DNA from: Thermoplasmata archaeon
GTDB lineage: Archaea > Thermoplasmatota > Thermoplasmata > Thermoplasmatales > Thermoplasmataceae
Length of the DNA stretch: 13,403 nt
NCBI GenBank assembly: GCA_021850835.1
Contig: JAJZKS010000019.1
Coordinates: 1 to 13,403 of the forward strand
Reading direction: 5' to 3'
Both the position numbers and the translations under genes were made by a program. Shown one piece after another: positions 1 to 6,675 of this stretch (positions are counted from its first letter, which is position 1; each line of letters starts with the position of its first letter). The notes under the pieces are model-generated. The model was not told the DNA's origin. It saw only the letters and a list, made by a program, of their open reading frames with translations, and ran no database searches.

Positions 1-333
1 ATCTCTTCCTTCACTTTTATGCTAAGCAGCATTTTCAATAAAAACACTTACGCCTACATTTCCGTGTTCCTCATCTATTTCCTCATATTCACCGCTTACC
101 AGTTCATAGCAGAACTTCTTTACAAAACCACGCCATTTTACCTCCTTGACAATGCGGCAGGTATTATTGAGAAAGTTTACGTAAATATTTCACTGTCCCC
201 CTTCAATTTCAATTTTTCACTTAATCCTGTTGGCTTTGGCGAGATCGCCCAGTCTGTTCTTGTGATGGCCATATATGCCATTGTGTCCATGGCAGTATCA
301 CTAATCATATTTGAAAGAAAAGAGGTGAGGTAA
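1..333 (+). CDS. ABC-2 type transporter permease, C-terminal part (truncated by window start)
   Basis: The reading frame is open from the first base and ends at TAA 331-333, so this is the last 110 or so residues of a longer protein; the ATG at 19 is probably internal. Two hydrophobic segments are visible: one following NKNTYAYISVF and a terminal one (roughly IAQSVLVMAIYAIVSMAVSL) that ends in a short charged tail, FERKEVR. A last transmembrane helix followed by an F-E/R-R/K-basic tail is typical of ABC-2 type permeases. The stop codon is directly followed by the ATG of an ABC ATPase at 334, the usual permease/ATPase pairing, so the two probably form one exporter. The substrate cannot be read from this fragment. 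Assignment to ABC-2 rests on topology and neighbour, not on a catalytic motif. Confidence 0.75.
   Translation: MSSFTFMLSSIFNKNTYAYISVFLIYFLIFTAYQFIAELLYKTTPFYLLDNAAGIIEKVYVNISLSPFNFNFSLNPVGFGEIAQSVLVMAIYAIVSMAVSLIIFERKEVR
322..330 (+). promoter_or_regulatory. Strong Shine-Dalgarno site of the ABC ATPase
   Basis: GAGGTGAGG lies within the last codons of the permease gene, ending 3 nt before the ATG at 334. It matches the archaeal 16S anti-SD very well. It fixes the start of the downstream ATPase and shows that internal operon genes use SD sites, unlike promoter-proximal genes here, which look leaderless. Confidence 0.7.
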
Positions 334-1215
334 ATGCCTTCAATCTGCTTGAACGGCATAACAAAAAGGTTTGGCAGTGTGACTGCCCTGGATGCAGTTT
401 CGTTCACCATTGACGGGCCAGGATGCGTAGGCATCCTTGGGCCAAACGGGGCAGGGAAAACAACCATGCTCAAGATCCTGACCAATATTGTGAAACCGTC
501 CAAGGGCATAGCCACACTGGATGGAATATCAGTATCCGAATATCCTGAGAGGGCTCTTGCAAGGGTCGGGGCCCTGGTTGAACAGCCTGAGTTCTACCCA
601 TACCTCACAGCCCGGGAAATCCTCAGCTTTGTGGTTAAGATCAAGATGGTGAAGGACGAGAAGGAAGAGATAAGGCGGGTGAGCGAGCTTACCTCCATTG
701 GTGGATATCTGGACAGGAAAGCTGGAGAGCTTTCCCGGGGGATGAAACAGAGACTTGGGCTGGCGGTTGCGCTGGTAGGCGACCCCGACATTATCATACT
801 TGATGAGCCCACATTTGGGCTTGATCCAAGCGGAATGAAGAGAATTAGAGACATCATAAAGGAGATAAATGCCCGCAAAAACAAGATAATCATACTTAGC
901 ACGCACCTCATCTATGAAGCACAGGAGGTATGCGACAGGATTATAATCGTAAATAAGGGTAAAATTGGATATGACCTGAATAACCACACCTCTGACCATG
1001 TCAAGATAGAACTTGAGTCAACTGGAGGTGCAGTGGATTTCCCCAAGCAAATAGCAAACCAGTGGAAGGCAGACGGCAATGTAATTTACCTTCAGAAGGC
1101 CGAAGGGGCGAAGAACTCAGAGATCATAGATTACTGCAGGAAGAATGGCCTGGAAGTGAAATGGGTCACTCCGTACAACGACATTGAAAGCATTTATGTT
1201 TCACTAACAAAATAA
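334..1215 (+). CDS. ABC transporter ATP-binding protein of an ABC-2 type exporter
   Basis: A 293-aa protein that powers transport by the adjacent membrane permease through ATP hydrolysis on the cytoplasmic face. All nucleotide-binding motifs are canonical: Walker A GPNGAGKT at about residues 36-43, a Q-loop region around EQPEFYP (83-89), signature LSRGM at 133-137, Walker B IIILDE at 153-158 with catalytic Glu158, D-loop GLDP, and switch His191 in STHL. Residues after about 220 form the extra C-terminal region common in ATPases of the CcmA/NatA/DRA type. The start is supported by a strong SD and direct adjacency to the permease stop. Drug, lipid, bacteriocin or Na+ export are all known for this family, and nothing here selects among them. 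Confidence 0.93.
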   Translation: MPSICLNGITKRFGSVTALDAVSFTIDGPGCVGILGPNGAGKTTMLKILTNIVKPSKGIATLDGISVSEYPERALARVGALVEQPEFYPYLTAREILSFVVKIKMVKDEKEEIRRVSELTSIGGYLDRKAGELSRGMKQRLGLAVALVGDPDIIILDEPTFGLDPSGMKRIRDIIKEINARKNKIIILSTHLIYEAQEVCDRIIIVNKGKIGYDLNNHTSDHVKIELESTGGAVDFPKQIANQWKADGNVIYLQKAEGAKNSEIIDYCRKNGLEVKWVTPYNDIESIYVSLTK

Positions 1216-1226
1216 TTCACCAAACT

Positions 1227-1266
1227 GTTATTTTTCAGCACAAATCCTAAGGTTTTTATCATATAC
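1227..1266 (+). promoter_or_regulatory. Intergenic terminator-like T-run and box A (TATA) ahead of the ABC exporter pair
   Basis: After the ATPase stop at 1215 comes a T-run (TTATTTTT, about 1228-1235) that could end the upstream transcript; archaeal termination often uses oligo-T. It is followed by an AT-rich box, TTTTTATC at 1253-1260 running into ATATAC. Archaeal transcription normally starts about 25 nt downstream of the box centre, which here means about 1283-1287, at the ATG of a tiny ORF (1286) and about 50 nt before the exporter ATG (1335). Promoter assignment is by position and composition only. Confidence 0.5.
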
Positions 1267-1285
1267 AACTGCAACAATTTTAACT

Positions 1286-1342
1286 ATGATTACCGGCTAT
1301 GCCATAGAAACCGAAAAATTTGCAGGACATTTCTATGGTTGA
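1286..1342 (+). CDS. Possible 18-codon upstream ORF (leader peptide) overlapping the exporter start
   Basis: An ATG at 1286 opens a short frame, MITGYAIETEKFAGHFYG, that stops at TGA 1340-1342, overlapping the exporter ATG at 1335. The ATG sits where the box A at 1253-1266 would place the transcription start, so it could be a leaderless start. The peptide resembles nothing I recognise. It could be a translated leader that couples or regulates the exporter, or chance. A sequencing or natural frameshift that separates it from the exporter frame is a third option. Evidence is positional only. Confidence 0.3.
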   Translation: MITGYAIETEKFAGHFYG

Positions 1343-3092
1343 TCTATCAGATGAAACAAAAGGTTTGGGGAAAATCTTCGCGGTGTTTGGGCCCCTGGCT
1401 TTTGGCCTCCGGTACCTCAGGGAGCGGAAATGGGTTCTGGCCATAGTCATAGTTTCTTCTGTAATCGCCACCTTATTCAGGCTTCTAGTCCCAATCTTCA
1501 TTGGAGATGCAGTCACATCGGTGGAGAAAGTCCAGTTTTCCAATGTAGAATATTACTCAATCCTCATATTTGTTGTTTCAAGCGTATCCGGCGGTGTGCA
1601 GTTCATAGTGAACTATGGCTCCCAATACATAAGCCAGACATATGCCTACAATCTCAGGAAGGATGTATTTTCACACCTCGTGAGGAAACAGTTCGGTTTT
1701 TTTGAAGAGCAGACTTCCGGGGATCTTCTCTCGAGGTCGACCATGGATATTGAGGCCTCCCGGAACTTCATTCTCAACACCGCTTCACAGCTCATACCAA
1801 CCCTTTTCCTCATAATTTTCGCATTCGTTTTCCTCTTTACTATTAACCCCTACTTTGCGGGCATATTCACAATTGCAGTGCCTATCCTCATATTTATAGG
1901 CATAATTTTCCAGAGGAAGCAGAGAACACACTGGAGAAGGATAAGAACCTATTATGGCCAGATGAACGAGCAGCTCCAGGAAAATATCGTTGGAAACCGT
2001 GTTGTCAGGGGCTTCTCAGCAGAGGAACAGGAGAGGAAGAAATTCTCTGGAACAACCGGCAGCTATTACGACGAATACATAATAGTCGCAAAACTAAGGG
2101 GAAAATACAACAACCTCATGCCTCTGGTTGTCAGTGCAGCGGCAACAGGCATTCTGCTCTACGGAGGCTATACTGACGTAATAAGTGCAAGCGTTGTTGG
2201 CCCACTTGTGTCTGCAGTGAATATCTTCAACCTTATCAGTTTCCCGGTGAGCTTTCTTGGGAGGCTTATCGTCTTCTCAGAAAATGCCAGGGCAGGCATA
2301 TCGAGAATACAGACAGTGCTTGATCCTGTACAGGATGAGAACCTGGAATCCGGCGACCAGCAGAGATTGCGTGGCGACTTGAAGTTCCAGGATGTGGACT
2401 TCAAGAGAGGGGACACAGAAATACTGAAGAATATCTCCTTTGAGGTAAAGGCTGGTGAATTTGTGGGCCTTACAGGCAGGACAGCAGCTGGAAAAAGCAC
2501 TTTGGTGAACCTGATTCCCAGATTTTATGATGCAGACTCTGGAACCATCACAATAGGGGCTACTGACATCAGAAAGGTTTCACTCGCAATGCTTAGGAGG
2601 AGCGTGGCGTTTGTCCCCCAGGAAATAAACCTGATTTCAGGAACCATAAAGGAGAATATCTCCTTCGGGTCTTCCAACGACGGTTTGGAAACCATAAGAT
2701 GGGCAGCTGGAATTGCAAGAATCTCAGATTTTATCGAATCACTCCCGAACTCGTATGAAACCATGGTTGGAGAAAGGGGAATTACACTTTCCGGCGGCCA
2801 GAGGCAGAGAGTGGCCATTGCCAGGGCCCTGCTCACCAGACCCGAAATACTGATACTTGATGATGCAACTTCCAGCGTTGACCCTGAAACTGAACTTGAG
2901 ATACTCCGGGAGATAAGGAAGGACCTCTCTGGCACAACGGTGATAACTGTGACCCATCGGGAATCGGCATTAAGATTCTCTGACAGGGTTTTCAGCCTCA
3001 ATGACGGAGTGTTAACCGAAGGAGAGTTCAGGGAAAAGGAACCGGTTGCATCTGGAGACTTTCTTAAAGGAGAGAACATGGAGGAGCCTTAA
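1335..3092 (+). CDS. Heterodimeric ABC exporter, subunit with degenerate ATP-site motifs
   Basis: A 585-aa half-transporter: six transmembrane helices (about residues 33-312) followed by a nucleotide-binding domain. The Q-loop VPQE (about 427-430), signature LSGGQ (485-489) and switch His541 (VTHR) are canonical. Three ATP-site elements deviate. Walker A reads GRTAAGKS (381-388), with Ala for the usual fourth-position Gly. Walker B ends ILDD, with Asp510 in place of the catalytic Glu. The A-loop aromatic position is Arg358 (DVDFKRGD). This is the pattern of the degenerate-site subunit in heterodimeric exporters such as TM287/288 and LmrCD. ATG 1335 is preferred over in-frame TTG 1320; a weak AGGA lies at 1324-1327. 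Its stop overlaps the partner's ATG by one base. Substrate unknown; drugs, lipids or peptides are possible. Confidence 0.92.
   Translation: MVDLSDETKGLGKIFAVFGPLAFGLRYLRERKWVLAIVIVSSVIATLFRLLVPIFIGDAVTSVEKVQFSNVEYYSILIFVVSSVSGGVQFIVNYGSQYISQTYAYNLRKDVFSHLVRKQFGFFEEQTSGDLLSRSTMDIEASRNFILNTASQLIPTLFLIIFAFVFLFTINPYFAGIFTIAVPILIFIGIIFQRKQRTHWRRIRTYYGQMNEQLQENIVGNRVVRGFSAEEQERKKFSGTTGSYYDEYIIVAKLRGKYNNLMPLVVSAAATGILLYGGYTDVISASVVGPLVSAVNIFNLISFPVSFLGRLIVFSENARAGISRIQTVLDPVQDENLESGDQQRLRGDLKFQDVDFKRGDTEILKNISFEVKAGEFVGLTGRTAAGKSTLVNLIPRFYDADSGTITIGATDIRKVSLAMLRRSVAFVPQEINLISGTIKENISFGSSNDGLETIRWAAGIARISDFIESLPNSYETMVGERGITLSGGQRQRVAIARALLTRPEILILDDATSSVDPETELEILREIRKDLSGTTVITVTHRESALRFSDRVFSLNDGVLTEGEFREKEPVASGDFLKGENMEEP
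3080..3084 (+). promoter_or_regulatory. Shine-Dalgarno site of the second ABC exporter subunit
   Basis: GGAGG inside the last codons of the first subunit lies 7 nt before ATG 3092. Together with the TAATG stop/start overlap it indicates coupled translation, which suits equal production of two subunits. Confidence 0.65.
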
Positions 3093-4870
3093 TGGCATAT
3101 GAGTACGAGGAACAGGAAGAGAAATTCATCCCCATGCAGAAGGGTTCCAAAGCCTTCAGAAGGCTTGTGAAAGATATTTTTTCCATGAAGCGGGATTCCA
3201 CAATCCTAGTCATAGCAGTCCTCACCACTGCGATTGCGGCCACCCTTTATCCCCTGGCACTGGCATTTGCCATAAACAGCGTAATCGCGGGCAATCTGGC
3301 AAATCTGTATTTTTATGCGGCCATTTTCTTCATGCTCTACATCGTGCAGTTCTTTTCTAACAGGGAAAGGACCATAAGCTCAACCATACTAGCCCAATCA
3401 GTAATTAAAAGCCTCAGGGAAAGGGCTTTTGAAAACCTGCAGTACGTACCAGTTACGTTCTTCGGCAGGGTCAAGACCGGCTACCTCATAAGCAGAATAA
3501 CAAATGATGGGGAGACACTCAGTGAATTCCTCACTTTCCAGTTACCTCAGGTTATATCCGGAATAGCAACCGTGATTGTTTCCATTTCAATAATGTTCCA
3601 TTATGATTTCAACCTCACCCTGTACGCACTCATTGTGATTCCCGTACTGATGGGTTTTACCATTTCCCTTCAGAGCAAGGTAAGGAGGAACTACCTCCGG
3701 ACAAGAAGGGCAATTGCAGCTATCACGGGCAATCTAAGCGAGAATATAAACGCCATCAGGACCATCAAATCCTTCAATGTGGAAGAGAAGATGGAACAGC
3801 GTTTTGACGGCCTCAATACAACAAATTTCAAGGCAAATATGAAAGCCACACTTCTTGCTTCCTTCTATGGTTCCATAATCAGGATCATCGAGGCAGTTGG
3901 AATTGCCATTGTACTGATTGCGGGTGCATTCCAACTCAAGGCCGGAGTCACAAGCGTTGGCATTCTGGTTGCATTTGTATTTTATGTTCAGGAATTCTTT
4001 GAGCCCGTAGTCCAGCTTTCCCAGCTTTACAATTCGTACCAGTCATCCATGGTCGGCGTTGCAAGGATTTATGGCATCATAGATTTCCCAAAGCAATCTG
4101 CAACCGAGAACGCGGAGTCCTCCGCAAAATTCCACGACCGCATAGAGTTTCGTGACGTCTCTTTCTCATACGGAGAAGATGATGCCCTAAGCGGAATAAA
4201 CATCACAATCAGGAAAGGTGAGAAAATTGGGATTGTTGGCCACACTGGTGCAGGCAAAACAACTCTTTCCAACCTCATAATGAAATTCTATTCACCTACT
4301 GATGGAGAGATACTTCTTGACGGAAAGAGCCTTAGCCAGGTGAATACCGGAGAATATAGGAAACTCATAGCTCCAGTGCTGCAGGAACCTTTCATGTTCA
4401 AGGGAAGCGTTTACGACAATGTTCTTTTTTCCAACCCGGGCGCCACCAGGGAACAGATAGATGCACTTGTGGGAAGGTTCTCCCTTGGAGAAATTTTCCG
4501 CAACCTTCCGGAGGGGCTCAGGACAAACATCGGCGAAATGGGAAGGAACCTGTCTGAAGGCCAGAGGCAGGCCATTTCAATATTGAGGGCATTCATAAGG
4601 GATCCGGAAATCCTCATACTGGACGAACCAACTTCCCAGATCGACCCATATTCTGAAAAACTCATCATAGAATCCCTTTCTGATTTCCTCAAGGACAAGA
4701 CACTCGTCCTAATCACGCACAGATTCTCTATGGCCGCCCTTGTGGATAAGATAATTGTGCTCAACGAGGGTACTGTTGTTGAGGAAGGTGAATTCCAGGA
4801 TCTCCTTAATTCTGATGGGGTGTTCCACCACCTTTACACAATCCAGTACGGGAACTCTGGGGATAGTTGA
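3092..4870 (+). CDS. Heterodimeric ABC exporter, subunit with consensus catalytic motifs
   Basis: A 592-aa half-transporter with a six-helix membrane domain (about residues 35-325) and a nucleotide-binding domain. Motifs: A-loop Tyr360 (DVSFSY), Walker A GHTGAGKT (383-390), Q-loop LQEP at 430-433, signature LSEGQ (487-491), Walker B ILILDE with catalytic Glu512, D-loop QIDP, and His543 (ITHR). The hydrolysis residues are intact while the signature has Glu for the second Gly, the mirror image of its neighbour. In such heterodimers this subunit supplies the Walker motifs of the active site and the non-consensus signature of the degenerate site. Start ATG 3092 overlaps the previous stop and has a good SD. 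Both genes very likely form one inner-membrane efflux pump. The Walker A/Glu512 site should bind and hydrolyse ATP against the LSGGQ of the partner. Confidence 0.93.
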   Translation: MAYEYEEQEEKFIPMQKGSKAFRRLVKDIFSMKRDSTILVIAVLTTAIAATLYPLALAFAINSVIAGNLANLYFYAAIFFMLYIVQFFSNRERTISSTILAQSVIKSLRERAFENLQYVPVTFFGRVKTGYLISRITNDGETLSEFLTFQLPQVISGIATVIVSISIMFHYDFNLTLYALIVIPVLMGFTISLQSKVRRNYLRTRRAIAAITGNLSENINAIRTIKSFNVEEKMEQRFDGLNTTNFKANMKATLLASFYGSIIRIIEAVGIAIVLIAGAFQLKAGVTSVGILVAFVFYVQEFFEPVVQLSQLYNSYQSSMVGVARIYGIIDFPKQSATENAESSAKFHDRIEFRDVSFSYGEDDALSGINITIRKGEKIGIVGHTGAGKTTLSNLIMKFYSPTDGEILLDGKSLSQVNTGEYRKLIAPVLQEPFMFKGSVYDNVLFSNPGATREQIDALVGRFSLGEIFRNLPEGLRTNIGEMGRNLSEGQRQAISILRAFIRDPEILILDEPTSQIDPYSEKLIIESLSDFLKDKTLVLITHRFSMAALVDKIIVLNEGTVVEEGEFQDLLNSDGVFHHLYTIQYGNSGDS

Positions 4871-4883
4871 GTTTAGTCGTTGG

Positions 4884-4892
4884 GCTTATATC
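4884..4892 (+). promoter_or_regulatory. Box A (TATA) of the HtpX-like protease gene
   Basis: GCTTATATC immediately after the exporter stop has its centre about 25 nt upstream of ATG 4913. This is the spacing expected for a leaderless archaeal transcript starting at the ATG, so the protease can be expressed separately from the exporter operon. Confidence 0.55.
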
Positions 4893-4912
4893 CCGCACAT
4901 TTATGGATAAAC

Positions 4913-5863
4913 ATGGACCTGCTTTCTGCAAAACTGAGGATTGCTTCATTGCTTGGGGGAATAGCAATAGCACTGGTTGCTGCGGCAATCATTATTTCTG
5001 TGGTCCAGTACTCCTTCGGAACGGGATTCTCCCTCTATATGCTTTCACTGATCCTGCTGTTCATTCTTGCCATAGACATATTGCAATGGCTTTTCTCTCC
5101 ATACCTGATAGGAATCGCTTACAGGCTTACGCCGATTCCTGAAAACGATCCGAATTACTCTTGGCTCATAGACATGGTCAGGGGAATTGCACAGCAGAGT
5201 GGAATAAGGGCACCAAAGGCCTACATAGCAGAGGTTGGTTTCCCCAACGCCTTTGCATACTCTTCGCCAGTTGCTGGAAAAAGGGTCGCTATTACTAGGC
5301 CGATGTTCAGCATTTTAAACAGGGCAGAACTTGAGGCAGTGCTTGCACATGAACTTGGCCACCTGAAGCACCGGGATGTGGAGCTGCTCTTCGCAATAGG
5401 CCTGATACCGTCGCTCATATTCTACGTTGCCTATGGGCTTATCTTCTCCAGCAACAACAGGCAGCAGTCAGGTTATGCTTTCATCATCGCCCTGGCCCTC
5501 ATGGTCATCAGCTTTGTTTTCAACCTCGTAATACTTGGAATTAACAGGATGAGGGAAACCTATGCGGATATAAACGCAACAAAGTATGCCAGCGGAGGGG
5601 CAGCCAACCTGCAAACTGCACTTGCCAAAATCGTCTCCTACAGCGGGACAAGGTTTCGGAGGAAAAAGACAGAGGCAACAAACAACATTACAAGCATGCT
5701 CCTTTTTTCCGACCTGAACAGCGAAGCGGACGGAGGAGTCAACGCATTGCTCGAAAAATGGAGAGGAATGAAGGTTTCATTTCTGCACTCAATTTTCAGC
5801 TCACACCCTCACCCTGCCAAGAGAATCCAGTTGCTTGAAAATATTAGGAAAGGCTTAAATTGA
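4913..5863 (+). CDS. htpX: HtpX-like membrane-bound zinc metalloprotease (peptidase M48 family)
   Basis: A 316-aa membrane protease. HELGH at residues 146-150 is the HExxH zinc and catalytic motif; Glu215 in RMRETYAD is placed as the third zinc ligand of M48 enzymes. Two hydrophobic helices precede the catalytic site (about 10-31 and 40-64) and two follow (about 159-179 and 189-211), the HtpX topology. The terminal SSHPHPAKRIQLL resembles the conserved HP..RI end of the family. HtpX degrades misfolded membrane proteins with its active site in the cytoplasm. The in-frame TTG at 4880 would add 11 residues, but it lies upstream of the promoter-like box, so ATG 4913 is preferred. It sits behind an exporter pair, which may be chance or a shared membrane-stress theme. 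Its last 9 bp overlap the convergent regulator gene. Confidence 0.92.
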   Translation: MDLLSAKLRIASLLGGIAIALVAAAIIISVVQYSFGTGFSLYMLSLILLFILAIDILQWLFSPYLIGIAYRLTPIPENDPNYSWLIDMVRGIAQQSGIRAPKAYIAEVGFPNAFAYSSPVAGKRVAITRPMFSILNRAELEAVLAHELGHLKHRDVELLFAIGLIPSLIFYVAYGLIFSSNNRQQSGYAFIIALALMVISFVFNLVILGINRMRETYADINATKYASGGAANLQTALAKIVSYSGTRFRRKKTEATNNITSMLLFSDLNSEADGGVNALLEKWRGMKVSFLHSIFSSHPHPAKRIQLLENIRKGLN

Positions 5864-6481
5864 CCGTTGCCTGATAAGAAACCTGCAGACATCGCTGCCG
5901 TTTACCTGCCTGTGGGTGGTGTTTACATCCATCTGCAGCACAGATGAGAAAAGCTGGGATTCAAGGGAACAAGCAATGCCGAACTTCCTGGACACCTGAA
6001 AGATTGGGCAGTTGTACTCAAGCAATTCATAACTGCCTTTGCCTGTTTCCTTGATCTCAGGGTAATAATCCTCCTCCTCCCTGATTTTTGCCAGTTCCTT
6101 TACCTTCTCCTCCCTTGGATAACGGGAAAGCCTTTTCTCATACTCCAGCCGAACTGCACCATACCTTTCATTGAGGAATCTTGCAACAAGATCCCTGTTT
6201 CCACTCTTCTCGAGAAATTCGAGAAGCCCCTCTAACAATTCCCCGGTGGAGTTGGCTATCCCCTCCCTTGAAGTTTCAGTTGCCGCGAACACGAAGTACG
6301 GCCTTCCAACGTCAGATTTAACTAGAAATCGTTCAACCAGGCCCTTGCCCTCAAGCTTCTGTATATGGTTTAGGATAGCCATCTTGGAAATGCCTATTTC
6401 TTCAGAAAGTTCCTTGAGGCTCAATTTTCCATTCTTCTTCAGTGCAAGCATGATGCGTGTTTCTGATGGGTAACGGTCCAT
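5855..6481 (-). CDS. Winged-helix regulator with SufR-like C-terminal cysteines (COG2345-type)
   Basis: A 208-aa predicted DNA-binding regulator. Residues about 5-70 form a winged helix: PSETRIMLAL, then LSLKELSEEIGISKMAILNH as helix-turn-helix, then a wing ending GRPYFVF. The middle is charged and helical. The C-terminal domain has Cys158, Cys171 and Cys199, a C-x12-C-x27-C pattern inside a YNCPIF...GSDVCRFLI framework. Cyanobacterial SufR repressors bind an Fe-S cluster with C-x12-C-x13-C-x14-C; here the first two spacings match, the third position is Asp185 and the last is one residue short. A redox- or Fe-S-sensing role is therefore plausible but unproven. ATG 6481 is chosen over an in-frame TTG at 6517 because a TATA-like box lies 24 nt upstream. 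Divergent from a small ORF and an MFS transporter, its likely targets. Confidence 0.82.
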   Translation of the reverse strand: MDRYPSETRIMLALKKNGKLSLKELSEEIGISKMAILNHIQKLEGKGLVERFLVKSDVGRPYFVFAATETSREGIANSTGELLEGLLEFLEKSGNRDLVARFLNERYGAVRLEYEKRLSRYPREEKVKELAKIREEEDYYPEIKETGKGSYELLEYNCPIFQVSRKFGIACSLESQLFSSVLQMDVNTTHRQVNGSDVCRFLIRQRSI

Positions 6482-6500
6482 GAATGGCCAATATTTCAAA

Positions 6501-6522
6501 GAATATAAGTTTTGCAATATTC
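6501..6522 (-). promoter_or_regulatory. Regulator promoter with overlapping palindrome (candidate autoregulatory operator)
   Basis: On the minus strand CTTATATTC (6501-6509) is centred about 24 nt upstream of ATG 6481, fitting a leaderless start. The same bases form the left arm of an inverted repeat, GAATAT-N10-ATATTC. A dimeric winged-helix protein bound there would cover the TATA box, so autorepression is a reasonable inference. The arms are AT-rich and short (6 bp), so chance remains possible. Confidence 0.4.
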
Positions 6523-6534
6523 ACGTTTACAAAG

Positions 6535-6558
6535 TTTATAAATTATTTTCTTTATAAA
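6535..6558 (+). promoter_or_regulatory. Tandem TTTATAAA boxes, promoter of the small ORF and MFS gene
   Basis: TTTATAAA occurs twice, at 6535-6542 and 6551-6558, 16 bp apart start to start. Each is itself a palindrome. The first box suits a transcription start near 6560, the second near 6577-6580; ATGs are found at 6559 and 6577. They may be two alternative TATA boxes, or one TATA box and one operator-like copy. Confidence 0.5.
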
Positions 6559-6675
6559 ATGGGACAGGCTAAGCAAATGTTAGAATTGACATACAGAGTT
6601 AAACGTTTGAAGGCACAGTTTGATCTTGACCCCATTTTCGATGGAAGGGCCGTTGGCAGAAGGAGCGAACCTTAA
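6559..6675 (+). CDS. Small ORF of 38 codons upstream of and coupled to the MFS gene
   Basis: ATG 6559 opens a frame that ends at TAA 6673-6675, where the last A is the first base of the MFS start codon (TAATG). The predicted peptide begins MGQAKQMLELTYRVKRLKAQ, is basic, has no transmembrane segment, and ends DPIFDGRAVGRRSEP. A shorter form would start at ATG 6577. I recognise no family. It lies directly behind tandem TATA-like boxes and occupies the whole leader of the MFS gene. The overlap suggests a translated leader or small protein made with the transporter. The alternative is that the region is an untranslated leader with an open frame by chance; 38 codons is short enough for this. Confidence 0.4.
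   Translation: MGQAKQMLELTYRVKRLKAQFDLDPIFDGRAVGRRSEP
6661..6665 (+). promoter_or_regulatory. Shine-Dalgarno site of the MFS gene
   Basis: AGGAG within AGAAGGAGCG lies 9 nt before ATG 6675. It supports this start and shows that the MFS gene is translated internally on a leadered transcript, consistent with a coupled upstream small ORF. Confidence 0.5.

Noticed and set aside
529..999. 156-codon minus-strand frame in the ABC ATPase gene
   Set aside because: It is the complement of conserved ATPase motifs and has no plausible start signal or family resemblance.
2525..3079. 184-codon open frame on the minus strand within the first ABC exporter subunit
   Set aside because: It lies fully antisense to the conserved nucleotide-binding domain and its translation is low in complexity and Ser-rich, as expected of a shadow frame.
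4867..5142. 91-codon frame overlapping the start of htpX, beginning in the exporter stop region
   Set aside because: It is in a different frame from the HtpX helices, which are clearly the coding ones, and ends without any recognisable motif.
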